Shown here in pieces: positions 34,587 to 43,501 of a DNA stretch of 54,818 bases; position 1 is the first letter of the stretch, and every line of letters starts with the position of its first letter. Below the pieces are notes generated by a model. That model saw only the letters and a program-made list of their open reading frames with translations. It was not told the DNA's origin and searched no databases. The translations under genes and the position numbers were made by a program. Source of the stretch: Verrucomicrobiota bacterium (GTDB lineage Bacteria; Verrucomicrobiota; Verrucomicrobiia; Opitutales; JABDGR01); assembly GCA_013285985.1 (NCBI GenBank), contig JABDGR010000003.1, positions 1 through 54,818 of the forward strand. Reading direction: 5' to 3'.

Positions 34587-35762
34587 TTACTGTACTTCCA
34601 GAAACAGCGCGTCCTGCAGGTTTTTCTGCATATAGCGGAAGCTGGCGAGGCCGTAGCCGCGCTCGCCCCATTTTTCGCCGTAGGAGTTTTTGAACAAAAA
34701 CTCGAGGTCATCGAGCTTGCCGGTCTTGGTGCGGTAGCCCACCAGCAGGATCGCGTGGCCGCCATTTTCCTGGCTGGGCTGGGTGTCGAGCAGGACATTA
34801 TCGTCAAAGGCTTTTTGCTCCGGCCATTTTACCCCGGCCACGACCGGCACACCCGCGTCGAGCACCTGGATGATGTTGGCTAGCTGCGCCGCCGGCTCGC
34901 GGCCCGTGATAAAATACCCGTTGGTGGGAATGCGTTTTTTGGCGCGTTCGATAATATCCGGCGCCGGCTCAACGATATGCGGATCGGACATTTTGAACTG
35001 ATAAGGAAGCTCCCCCGCCAGAGCGATGCCGTAGGCCCTGATCGCCTCGGCGACTTCCTCCAGTGCAAACCCAATGTCGAGTGTGGCGTCCTGGTCCTTG
35101 GGTACGGACATACCGGCTTTGCCGAGGACCTTGAGCGTGGCCCAAATCAAGTATTCCTCCGAATACTCCGGCGCCGTGCCGTCGGGCGGGGCGCTCTGGT
35201 ATTCGAGCGCGCTGACCATGGCAAAGATCGCGCAACTCGGGCGCGCGCCCTGGTTTTTCGCGCCGATGCCGAGCTGGTCAAAACGCGGCTGCATGTTGAC
35301 CTCGGCGTAAATTTTCGGCGGCTGGCCAAAGCGTTCCAGAATCTGCTGGGCCGTCAACTGGGGCGGCCGCTTGTCGCCGGGAGCTTCATTGGCTTGAATT
35401 TTTCTTGCGTCGTTGACCGCCTGGCGGCGGGCGTTCTCGGCGGCGGCTCGCGCAGGGCTGTAACCAAGCTTCTTTTGCAAGTCCGCCGGCAAATCGGCCA
35501 GTGGAATGGAGCCAATGCCATCGCGATGCGTGATGACGACCGACACGGGCGTCACCTTCACAATGTGCACGTTGTAGTAAACATCCTTGCCCACGCGCAG
35601 TTCGGCAATCACATCTGACGAAGAACTTTTATCTGTTGCGGCCGGCACGGGCGAAGCCGGCGCGGGCGCGGGCGCCGTCTGGCCAAAAACCATCACGCCC
35701 AACCCCAACGACCAACCATAAACCCATGCAGTCAGGCGCGATGTTTTCCACAATGAATTCAT
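34587..35762 (-). CDS. Secreted papain-like (C1A) cysteine peptidase
   Basis: The 391-residue protein starts with a signal peptide (LTAWVYGWSLGLGVMVFGQT). A small N-terminal domain (about 48-105: YYNVHIVKVTPVSVVITH, then GIGSIPLADLPADLQKKLGY) resembles a module common in Verrucomicrobia secreted proteins. The peptidase domain has Gln/Cys in KNQGARPSCAIFAM (near 170-178), His in NGGHAILLVGY (near 332) and Asn in FKNSYGEKWGERGYG (near 355), a complete papain triad. It is convergent with the type III PKS gene. The substrate is unknown; it probably acts in the periplasm or outside the cell. Confidence 0.9.
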   Translation of the reverse strand: MNSLWKTSRLTAWVYGWSLGLGVMVFGQTAPAPAPASPVPAATDKSSSSDVIAELRVGKDVYYNVHIVKVTPVSVVITHRDGIGSIPLADLPADLQKKLGYSPARAAAENARRQAVNDARKIQANEAPGDKRPPQLTAQQILERFGQPPKIYAEVNMQPRFDQLGIGAKNQGARPSCAIFAMVSALEYQSAPPDGTAPEYSEEYLIWATLKVLGKAGMSVPKDQDATLDIGFALEEVAEAIRAYGIALAGELPYQFKMSDPHIVEPAPDIIERAKKRIPTNGYFITGREPAAQLANIIQVLDAGVPVVAGVKWPEQKAFDDNVLLDTQPSQENGGHAILLVGYRTKTGKLDDLEFLFKNSYGEKWGERGYGLASFRYMQKNLQDALFLEVQ

Positions 35763-35859
35763 GGCTGGGGAAGGGGTAAGGAAAATTCTAGCAGATAATC
35801 CCTGTCGGGAAAACCATTATCCCTACGCCTGATCGGACTCCGAATCGAACCATTAAACA

Positions 35860-36996
35860 TCAGTCCAACGTGCGCCGGAAGCGCTTCACCGCGATCGTCA
35901 TCACCACCAGGAAGAACACGCCGATGGGCCATAATTGCGGCCAGACCTCGGCAAAATCGTTCCCCTTGAGCACAATCCCGCGCAAGATGATCAAAAAGTG
36001 AGACAGCGGCAGTATCGACCCCAAAAATTGCGCCCACTGCGGCATCCCGCGAAACGGGAAAAAGAACCCGGAGAGCAGCATCGAGGGCAAAAAGAAAAAG
36101 AACGCCATTTGCATCGCCTGCAACTGGCTCGTTGCCAGCGTGGAAAACAAAATGCCCATGCCCAGGTTGGCCACGATGAACAGCAGCATGCAAACACCCA
36201 ACAGCGCGTAGCTCCCCACTTCCGGCACCTGAAAGAGGAACCGCGCGGCGGCCAAAATCACGCACGCCTGCACATAGCCCACGGCGATGTAGGGCAGAAT
36301 TTTCCCCAGCATCACCTCCGCCGGGCGCGCGGGCGTCGAGAGCAGGTTTTCCATCGTGCCCCGCTCCTTCTCGCGCACGATGGCCATCGCGGTGATATTG
36401 ACCATGGTCATCGTCAACACAATGCCGAGCAGCGCCGGCACGATGTTTACCTGCGAGCGGCGCTCGGGGTTATACATCAAGTGCAGGCGGAAATCCACGG
36501 GCGGCGCGGGCCCCGACACCGCGGCCAACGGCCCCTGCAATTCGCGCGTCGCCGCCTGTTCGATGAAGTTTTGAATCGCCCCGACGGCGTTGCCCACCGC
36601 GACCGGGTCGGTGGCATCCGCCTGCAACAACACCTGCGGGTGCTGGTTGCGCAGCAGGTCGCGCGTGAAATTTGGCGGAAACGTGATGACAAACTGTGCG
36701 TCGCCCGTCGCCAGCGCCTCCTGCGCTTCCGTCTCGTTCGCCGGCGCGGATGAAATGTCAAAATAGTCCGTGTTGCGCAGCCCCTGGATCACCGCCTGCG
36801 GCACCGGCCCGGTGTCGCCAAACACCACGACCGTCGGCAAATGCTTCGGGTCGGTGTTAATGGCGTAACCGAACATCATGAGCTGCACCAGCGGGATGCC
36901 AAACATCATCCCAAACGTCAACCGGTCGCGGCGCATCTGGATGAACTCCTTGCGCGCCATCGCCCAAAACCGATGGAAGGAAAATCCGTTGAGCAT
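35860..36996 (-). CDS. ABC-2 type transporter permease
   Basis: The 378-residue permease has an N-terminal membrane helix (LTFGMMFGIPLVQLMMFGYA), a periplasmic domain of about 150 residues, and five further helices in the C-terminal half. REKERGTMENLLSTPARPAEVMLGKI is characteristic of the YhhJ/YbhR group. It ends a three-gene operon with ATPase and HlyD-type lipoprotein, 6 bases from the ATPase stop. Related exporters often use two permeases; only one is present here, so it may work as a homodimer. Confidence 0.9.
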   Translation of the reverse strand: MLNGFSFHRFWAMARKEFIQMRRDRLTFGMMFGIPLVQLMMFGYAINTDPKHLPTVVVFGDTGPVPQAVIQGLRNTDYFDISSAPANETEAQEALATGDAQFVITFPPNFTRDLLRNQHPQVLLQADATDPVAVGNAVGAIQNFIEQAATRELQGPLAAVSGPAPPVDFRLHLMYNPERRSQVNIVPALLGIVLTMTMVNITAMAIVREKERGTMENLLSTPARPAEVMLGKILPYIAVGYVQACVILAAARFLFQVPEVGSYALLGVCMLLFIVANLGMGILFSTLATSQLQAMQMAFFFFLPSMLLSGFFFPFRGMPQWAQFLGSILPLSHFLIILRGIVLKGNDFAEVWPQLWPIGVFFLVVMTIAVKRFRRTLD

Positions 36997-37002
36997 GATG
37001 GT

Positions 37003-37974
37003 TCAGGTAAAATTGTCGCGGGACCCGCCCTGGAGATGGATGAAGACGTCTTCGAGCGACGGCTTCGTCGGCGTGGCGGTCACGCCCGGGCCGGCCACCG
37101 CGGCAACGGCGGCTTTTACGGCCTCGGCATCGGATCCGCAGATGTGCAGCGAGCTGCCAAAGGGCACAACCGAGACTTTCGGCCAGCCGTGCAGCGTCAC
37201 CACCAGCTTGCTCGGGTTGTCGGTCTCCAGCCGCCACACGGTCAGCCCGGCGCGATCAATTACTTCGCGCACGGTGCCGCGCGTGAGCAACTTGCCAAAA
37301 GACAAATAGGCGACGCGGTGGCAACGCTCCGCCTCATCCATATAATGCGTGGCAATCAAAATACTGATGCCTTCGGCGGCCAGTTCGTGGATTTGCTCCC
37401 AAAAATCTCGGCGCGCCTTGGGATCCACGCCTGCGGTTGGCTCGTCGAGGAGCAAAAGCCGCGGCTTGTGAATCAGGCTCGCCGCGAGCGCGAGCCGTTG
37501 CTTCCAGCCGCCCGAAAGCGTGCCCGCGAGTTGCTTGCGCCGGGCGGTGAGCCCGAGTTGATCCAGCGACGCCGTCACCGCAGCCCGGCGGTTGGGCAGC
37601 GCGTAAATGCGCGCGACGAAATCCAGGTTCTCCTCGAGGGAAAGGTCCTCATAGTAACTGAATCTCTGCGTCATGTAGCCGACTTCAAGGCGGATACGGT
37701 CAGCCTCCCGCTTTAAATTATAACCCAGGCACGTGCCGTCGCCTTCGTCCGGCGTGAGCAGGCCGCACAGCATGCGCATGAACGTCGTCTTGCCACTGCC
37801 GTTGGGCCCCAGAAAACCACAGACCTCACCGCGCTGCACCTGAAAGTCAATATGATCCACTACGGGCTTGCCACTGTAGCACTTCGTCAACCCATGCACA
37901 TCCACGGCCAGCGCCGCCCCGTTCCCGTTGGGCGCGCGCGGCGGAGACTCGGCGACAGGGGGCGCGGCGGTCAT
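37003..37974 (-). CDS. ABC transporter ATP-binding protein
   Basis: The 323-residue ATPase has Walker A GFLGPNGSGKTTFMRML (near 53), the signature LSGGWKQRLALAASL (near 150) and Walker B LLLLDEPTAGVDP (near 173). A C-terminal regulatory tail of about 90 residues follows, as in YbhF-type exporters. It powers the adjacent ABC-2 permease; the start overlaps the HlyD gene by 4 bases. The transported compound is unknown. Confidence 0.92.
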   Translation of the reverse strand: MTAAPPVAESPPRAPNGNGAALAVDVHGLTKCYSGKPVVDHIDFQVQRGEVCGFLGPNGSGKTTFMRMLCGLLTPDEGDGTCLGYNLKREADRIRLEVGYMTQRFSYYEDLSLEENLDFVARIYALPNRRAAVTASLDQLGLTARRKQLAGTLSGGWKQRLALAASLIHKPRLLLLDEPTAGVDPKARRDFWEQIHELAAEGISILIATHYMDEAERCHRVAYLSFGKLLTRGTVREVIDRAGLTVWRLETDNPSKLVVTLHGWPKVSVVPFGSSLHICGSDAEAVKAAVAAVAGPGVTATPTKPSLEDVFIHLQGGSRDNFT

Positions 37975-38942
37975 GGCTGCAGGCTCACTTCGGCGGGCTG
38001 GCCGGTGTGGAGCTCGCGCGCCACCGCCGGGTCGAAATCCGCCTCGACCAGGAAAACGTATTTGTAGTTCTGGCTGTCGCTATAAATCACCGGGGGAGTA
38101 AACTCCACTTGCGTGGAAATAAAACTGACCTTCGCCTTGAGCGGCTCGCGCCCGTCGAGCCTGACGGTGACTTCCTGCCCAAGTTTCAGGCGGTTGATTT
38201 CCGCCTGGGGCACATAAAAGCGGGCGCGCAGTTCCGCCGCCGGCAGCATCACTACCACCGGTTGCGCCGGCGCCACGCGCTCACCCACGCGGTAAAGCGT
38301 GTCCTGAATCCAACCCGCTTGCGGCGCGTTCTGTGTTTTCTGATCGAGCAGCCACTTCGTGTTGTCGCGCAAGGCCTGCGCCGCGTTCCAATCGGCCAGC
38401 GCCTGCTTGATTTGGTCCTCGCGGGCGCCGAGTTTGCCCGTGGCGAGCTGGTTGGCGTCGCGTTCCGCCTCGGCGGCGTGCTGGTCGGTCAAAAGGCGCA
38501 AGCGGTCGAGGTCGTTTTGTGAAACATAATTGCCCTCCCGCAATTGCTCGTTGCGCTTCCATTCGGCCTCGGATTGCGCGAGCGTCGCCTGGTCGGCCTT
38601 CACCTGCGCTTCGAGCGCGGCCAGCTCGGTGTCACGCAGACCTTTGCTTAAATCGTCCAGCTTGGCCTTGGCTGATTTCACGAGCTCTTCCTGTTGGCTC
38701 AATTGATCCTGCTCGGGTTGGGGGTCGAGCACGAAAAGTGGCGCCCCGGCCTCGACCCAGTCGCCGCGCCGCACTTTCAATTCCTTCAATTGCCCTTCCT
38801 GGGGAGACGCCACACTGAGGAAACGCCCGTCCAGATAGCCCTGATAGACACCATCCTTGTGCGCATTTTTATCGGTGCAGCCCGCTGACAGCAGTGCCGC
38901 GGCGGCAGCCACACCCACCCCGGCTCGTCGGAAGAGATTCAT
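37971..38942 (-). CDS. HlyD/YbhG-like periplasmic adaptor lipoprotein
   Basis: The 323-residue protein has a lipobox (LLSAGC) at its N-terminus, so it is probably anchored to a membrane by lipid. A biotinyl/lipoyl-like hairpin half (VRRGDWVEAGAPLFVLDP) is followed by a long coiled coil (about 85-185) and the returning beta half (VRLDGREPLKAKVSFI). It would connect the ABC exporter with an outer-membrane channel. It is the first gene of the operon, and its stop overlaps the ATPase start. Confidence 0.9.
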   Translation of the reverse strand: MNLFRRAGVGVAAAAALLSAGCTDKNAHKDGVYQGYLDGRFLSVASPQEGQLKELKVRRGDWVEAGAPLFVLDPQPEQDQLSQQEELVKSAKAKLDDLSKGLRDTELAALEAQVKADQATLAQSEAEWKRNEQLREGNYVSQNDLDRLRLLTDQHAAEAERDANQLATGKLGAREDQIKQALADWNAAQALRDNTKWLLDQKTQNAPQAGWIQDTLYRVGERVAPAQPVVVMLPAAELRARFYVPQAEINRLKLGQEVTVRLDGREPLKAKVSFISTQVEFTPPVIYSDSQNYKYVFLVEADFDPAVARELHTGQPAEVSLQP

Positions 38943-39056
38943 ACGCTCGTTTATCTATCCACTTGCCCCGGAAAGGCAAGCATACGCTCCCTTCCCACGC
39001 TTGCCGCGCCGCTCATTTGCGTCTATCAGTCAAAATTCCGTCTGCCTTGTTTTACC

Positions 39057-41153
39057 ATGTCGCTGTTCCGTAATTCCTCGCCCGAGCGCGGCCCGGCCGC
39101 CTCCACGGGCCTGCTGGTGGATGGCTCCACGCAATTTCTCGCCGTCACTTTACCGGGACGCGAAAGCGCCGTTTATGCCGAGTTGCTTGAAGTGGTCAAA
39201 GGCGCGGGCTTTCAATTGGAACCTTCGAACCGCAAGTGGTGGTTGCGCGACCGACACCGCGTGCTGGAATTTCTCGCGCGGCATCTGCCGGATTTTCGGG
39301 AAAAATATCACGCGCAATTCACGCCGGGCTTCGAGCAGCGCACGGCGCAATTGCAATTTGCCAAAGTCACAGCCGCAGCCCGGAGTGACGCCGGCAAATT
39401 CGAAGTCACCTTGGAATTGAGCGCGCCCGCCGCGGATGAGTCCGCGTTGCGCGCCGCCCTGGCGCGCGGCCATTCTTATATTGAAACACCACGCGGCCTC
39501 GTGCTGGTAAACCCCGATACCGCGGGCAAGCTCGCCGCAGCCCAGCAGGCGCTCGGCGGCCCCACCGCCGGCAACTCTCCGCTGGCGCGGTTTCGACGCA
39601 CGGTGTCCGCGGCAGAATTGCCTGCGACCGAGTCGCTGCTGGAATCGCTGGCCGTGCCGTTTGAAACGCCCGCCACCTGGAAATCCCGCAGTGAGTCGCT
39701 GCGCCATCTCGACCAGCTCACGCCCGCGCCGTTGTCTGCAGAACTGGCGAAGCGCCTGCGCGAATACCAACGCGTCGGTGTGGCGTGGTTGTGGCATCTT
39801 TGGTCGAGCAAACTCGGTGGTGTGCTGGCTGACGAAATGGGCCTGGGTAAAACGGCCCAGGCGCTGGCCCTGCTCAACTGTCTGCACCGGCCCAACACTC
39901 TGGGTGGATTAATCAAGACGCCTTCGCTTGTCGTGGCCCCAGCCGGATTGCTCGGCAATTGGCATCGCGAAGCCACGGGTTGGACGCCTTCGCTCAAAGT
40001 ATTCACCCATCACGGCGCGGAGCGGCTGGCCACTGCCGAACAGGCGGCTGGGTATGACCTCGTTCTCACCTCCTATGCCACGCTCGCGCGGGATGCGGAA
40101 TTGCTGACGGCCATCGAATGGGCAGCGGTCATTGCCGACGAGGCGCAACACGCCAAAAACCGCCGCACGAACGCGGCGCGGGCCTTGCGGGCTTTGCGGG
40201 CCCATTCGCGTTTCGCACTCACGGGCACACCACTCGAAAACAGTTTTGACGACCTGCGTTCGCTCTTTGATTTCATCCTGCCCGGCTACCTGGCACAACC
40301 GAGCGGCGCGCGCGAAGCTTCCGCCGCCGCCCAACGGGCCGCGGACGATGCCACCCTGCGCCGCCGCGCCGCGCCGTATGTGCTGCGCCGCACCAAGGCG
40401 ATGGTCGCGCCGGAATTGCCGCCGAAACTCGAGCAGACCGTCTATTGTGAATTCGAGCCGCGCCAGGCCGCGCTTTACGCAAAAGTGCGGGAACGGGCGC
40501 GCGCAGCGTTTTTTCAACTGGCCATGGGCAACGCGAGCGACGGCCGCCTGCGGCTGGCTGCGTTCGAAGAATTGCTGCGTCTGCGGCAAGTCTGCGCGGA
40601 CCCGCGCCTGCTCGACCCTGACCTGACGGGAGACGATTCGACCAAATTGCGGGCATTGCGCGAATTGCTCGACGAAGCGGTGGACGGCGGCCACCGCACC
40701 CTCGTTTTTTCCCAGTTCACTTCAGTGCTCGACCTCATCGAGCCGGCACTCGCCGAGGCCGGGTTGCCCAGCCTGCGGCTCGATGGCTCAACGCCACCGC
40801 GCGACCGCCTGGAAATCTGCGATCGTTTTAACGCCGACCCAACGCTGCCCGTTTTGTTAATTTCGCTCAAAGCCGGCGGCACGGGCTTAAATCTCACCGG
40901 CGCCGACACGGTGGTGCACTTCGACCCGTGGTGGAACCCGGCCGTCGAAGCCCAGGCCACCGACCGCGCCCATCGCCTCGGCCAGACGCGCACCGTGACC
41001 AGTTACAAGCTCATCGCCGCCAACACCGTCGAAGAACGCGTGCTCGCCTTGCAACAATCGAAGGCCGGACTGCTGGCGGACTTTTTTGCCGAAAACGCCG
41101 CCGCGCTCGAAAAAATCTCCCTGGCCGATGTGCAAAAACTTTTGGAGGAGTAA
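39057..41153 (+). CDS. SNF2-family DNA translocase/helicase
   Basis: The 698-residue protein has an N-terminal region of about 230 residues with no recognised domain, then the SNF2 ATPase. Motif I is LADEMGLGKTAQAL (near 262), the DEAQ box VIADEAQHAKN (near 358), and the helicase C half ends with ATDRAHRLGQTRTVTSY (near 645). Bacterial SNF2 proteins remodel protein-DNA complexes or stalled RNA polymerase; some belong to defence systems, but no defence partner is adjacent. It is divergent from the HlyD operon and convergent with the J-domain gene. Confidence 0.9.
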   Translation: MSLFRNSSPERGPAASTGLLVDGSTQFLAVTLPGRESAVYAELLEVVKGAGFQLEPSNRKWWLRDRHRVLEFLARHLPDFREKYHAQFTPGFEQRTAQLQFAKVTAAARSDAGKFEVTLELSAPAADESALRAALARGHSYIETPRGLVLVNPDTAGKLAAAQQALGGPTAGNSPLARFRRTVSAAELPATESLLESLAVPFETPATWKSRSESLRHLDQLTPAPLSAELAKRLREYQRVGVAWLWHLWSSKLGGVLADEMGLGKTAQALALLNCLHRPNTLGGLIKTPSLVVAPAGLLGNWHREATGWTPSLKVFTHHGAERLATAEQAAGYDLVLTSYATLARDAELLTAIEWAAVIADEAQHAKNRRTNAARALRALRAHSRFALTGTPLENSFDDLRSLFDFILPGYLAQPSGAREASAAAQRAADDATLRRRAAPYVLRRTKAMVAPELPPKLEQTVYCEFEPRQAALYAKVRERARAAFFQLAMGNASDGRLRLAAFEELLRLRQVCADPRLLDPDLTGDDSTKLRALRELLDEAVDGGHRTLVFSQFTSVLDLIEPALAEAGLPSLRLDGSTPPRDRLEICDRFNADPTLPVLLISLKAGGTGLNLTGADTVVHFDPWWNPAVEAQATDRAHRLGQTRTVTSYKLIAANTVEERVLALQQSKAGLLADFFAENAAALEKISLADVQKLLEE

Positions 41154-41157
41154 CTCT

Positions 41158-42141
41158 TCACTCCCCGTGCGCCGCGCGCAGTTGTTCCCATAATTTTTTC
41201 TGCGAGGAAGTTTCCGCCGGCGGCACGCGCACCGTGAGCACGGCGTATAAATCCCCGCGCCCGCCGCCACGCTTGGGCAGGCCCAGCGCCTTCAACCGCA
41301 GTTGTTGCCCCGTGGCCGCACCCGCCGCCACTTTCACGGCGACGGACTGCGCGAGCGTCGGCACTGTTTTTTTCGCGCCGAGCGCCGCCTCCCACGGGGC
41401 GAGTTCCAACTCATAATACAAATCCGCGCCTTCGACGCGAAAGTCCGGGTGCTTTTGCAGGCGCACATTCAAATATAAATCCCCCGGTTCGCCGTGCGCC
41501 GTTGCCGGCTCGCCCTTGCCCGCCACACGGATGCGCTGGCCATCGCTCACCCCCGACGGAATACGCACCTTGAGCGTTTCCACCGCGCCCCGGCCTTCGC
41601 CGCGGCGGCGCAGGCTGAGGATTCTTTCCGAGCCGTTGTTCGCTTCCTCCAGTGTGACGAGCAGATCCGACTCCAAATCCTGTCCCCGCTCTGGACCGGC
41701 TGCCTCCTGCTCACCACCCCATTGCCCAGCACCAGGAAATCCGCCACTCGCGCCGCCGAATCCGCGCCGGCCTTGCGCCCCGCCGAAAAAGTGCTCGAAG
41801 AAATCGCTGAAACCCGTGCCGCCAAATTCGAATTCCACGCCATCCCCGCCAGGGCCACCCGCGCGCCGCCAGGTGCCTCCGCCACCTGCTCCGGGCGGCG
41901 GGCGGAACTGCGCGCCGTGCTCCCAGTTGGGGCCCAGTTCGTCGTAGCGCTTGCGCTTGTCCTTGTCGCTCAGGACTTCGTAGGCCTCATTGATTTCCTT
42001 GAACTTTTCCTCCGCGCGCTTTTTGTCCGTCGCCGTGTCCGGGTGAAACTGCCGCGCGAGCTTGCGGAAGGCCTTTTTCAGGTCCTCCTCGCTCGCATCC
42101 CGGGGAACCCCGAGTGTCTTGTAATAGTCTTTAAATTCCAT
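41158..42141 (-). CDS. CbpA-like J-domain co-chaperone
   Basis: The 327-residue protein starts [12 protein letters not shown], matching CbpA, so ATG 42141 is preferred over upstream starts. The J domain carries HPD in [11 protein letters not shown] (near 34). A glycine/phenylalanine-rich linker ([20 protein letters not shown]) follows, and then the two beta-sandwich substrate domains ([27 protein letters not shown]). There is no zinc-finger region, so it is class B. It would stimulate DnaK and possibly bind DNA. Only 4 bases separate its stop from the SNF2 stop. Confidence 0.9.
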   Translation of the reverse strand: MEFKDYYKTLGVPRDASEEDLKKAFRKLARQFHPDTATDKKRAEEKFKEINEAYEVLSDKDKRKRYDELGPNWEHGAQFRPPPGAGGGGTWRRAGGPGGDGVEFEFGGTGFSDFFEHFFGGAQGRRGFGGASGGFPGAGQWGGEQEAAGPERGQDLESDLLVTLEEANNGSERILSLRRRGEGRGAVETLKVRIPSGVSDGQRIRVAGKGEPATAHGEPGDLYLNVRLQKHPDFRVEGADLYYELELAPWEAALGAKKTVPTLAQSVAVKVAAGAATGQQLRLKALGLPKRGGGRGDLYAVLTVRVPPAETSSQKKLWEQLRAAHGE

Positions 42142-42290
42142 TGCCATGGGCAAAATATGCAGAAACCGCCCCACTCTGGCAAGATGTGGGAATCAATCCC
42201 GCCCTGATTATTGAGTTTCCATTCCTTCCGGTCTTACTATCCTAAAACCGGGCCAGTCGCCTCAACTCCTTTTCCCTTACACCTCTGCCC

Positions 42291-42974
42291 ATGCGCGCCG
42301 ACGAACTTTTCACCCTGCCGCCATCGCTCGCGCGTTTTGCGTCGTTCTTCGCGCCCGACGCCCCGCCCTGGACCTGGGTCGAACGCATTGCGGCCGCGCT
42401 GGAATCCGTGCCCGCGAAAGAATTTGCGCCGCGCGCGGATTTGCCCCCCGGTCTGCAAATTGAAGGGAAAGTTTATTTGCACCCGTCGGCCAAATTGCCG
42501 CCCTACGGGGTTATCCAGGGCCCCACCTGGATTGGCGCCAAAACAGATTTGCGCCCGGGAGTCTTCATCCGCGGCCTCGTCATCGCGGGCGAAGGCTGTG
42601 TGCTCGGAAACAGCTGCGAATACAAAAACTGCTTGTTGCTCGATGGCGTGCAGACGCCGCATTACAATTACGTCGGCGATTCCGTGCTGGGCAACCGCTC
42701 ACACCTCGGCGCCGGCGCAATTTGCGCCAACCTGCGACTCGACAAGAAATCGATTTCCGTGCAAACCCCCACCGGGCGGGTCGTGACAAGCTTACGCAAA
42801 CTTGGCGCCATGATGGGTGACGACGCCGAAGCCGGCTGCAACGCCGTACTTCAACCTGGGACGATTTTAGGCAAACGAGCGGCCGTGCTGCCCGCGATCG
42901 CCTTTGCCGGCTACCTGTCACCCAATACCCTTGCGAGCGTGCGCACCGAAGTCCGACACTTGCCGCGACCATAA
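42291..42974 (+). CDS. Left-handed beta-helix transferase-like protein
   Basis: The 227-residue protein has hexapeptide repeats (KVYLHPSAKLPPYGVIQGPT, IGAKTDLRPGVFIRGLVIAG) forming the left-handed beta-helix of LpxA/GlmU-like acyltransferases. NYVGDSVLGNRSHLGAGAIC (near 125) is close to the GlmU acetyltransferase region. There is no N-terminal nucleotidyltransferase domain, only a helical lead of about 55 residues. Substrate and reaction cannot be assigned. Confidence 0.8.
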   Translation: MRADELFTLPPSLARFASFFAPDAPPWTWVERIAAALESVPAKEFAPRADLPPGLQIEGKVYLHPSAKLPPYGVIQGPTWIGAKTDLRPGVFIRGLVIAGEGCVLGNSCEYKNCLLLDGVQTPHYNYVGDSVLGNRSHLGAGAICANLRLDKKSISVQTPTGRVVTSLRKLGAMMGDDAEAGCNAVLQPGTILGKRAAVLPAIAFAGYLSPNTLASVRTEVRHLPRP

Positions 42975-43501
42975 AATTCCGCCCTCCGGCTGGGGTGAAG
43001 TTATTCGAGCAATCGAATCGGGTTTTGCTCAAAATTGGCCACGTTTTCCGTCTGGCCGGTCCATTTTGCTTTTATTCGGGATTTTTTCACTTTGTTTTGA
43101 CAAAATATGGGGTAATTACCCTACATGAAACTTTCTTCTTTAGGAAAGTCCCTGAAAAAATGGTCAAAATTTAGCGTGAATGTGGTTCAAGACCCCGAAA
43201 ACAAAACTTCGTAATATTTTACTATTCAATCATTTATGTGAGATATTCACCGTTGGTCAAAATCGTCATGACAGCAATCCTCATTCGTCTCCTAGTGCCG
43301 TTCAGAAGTTGGCCGTCTATCTATTAAAAAATTTAATTGCAATCATAAGTAGGGTATTTTCCCGAGTCATTCCCGGTTTTTTTCACAGATTTTTAACAGT
43401 CCTAACCGTCCCATGATACAACTAAGGAGGCGTTCCGTGGTTGATACTGCTCCTGATAGGTATAGTCTCTGCTCCCCCGCTAGTTGCAACTACCCACCGC
43501 C
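42975..43501 (+). promoter_or_regulatory. AT-rich intergenic region with palindrome, upstream of cyclase fusion
   Basis: These 527 bases hold no convincing gene and are clearly more AT-rich than the surroundings. A consensus -35 hexamer TTGACA (43097-43102) is followed by a perfect 12-bp palindrome GGGTAATTACCC (43110-43121), where a -10/operator would sit, although no good -10 hexamer is seen. A strong ribosome-binding sequence AAGGAGG (43424-43430) lies before a GTG at 43437 that is out of frame with the downstream gene. That frame overlaps the real gene by about 140 bases and looks non-coding. Confidence 0.4.

Noticed and set aside
39057-41153. SNF2 protein as part of a defence system such as DISARM
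   Set aside because: No methylase, nuclease or other typical partner is adjacent; the neighbours are an exporter operon and a co-chaperone gene.
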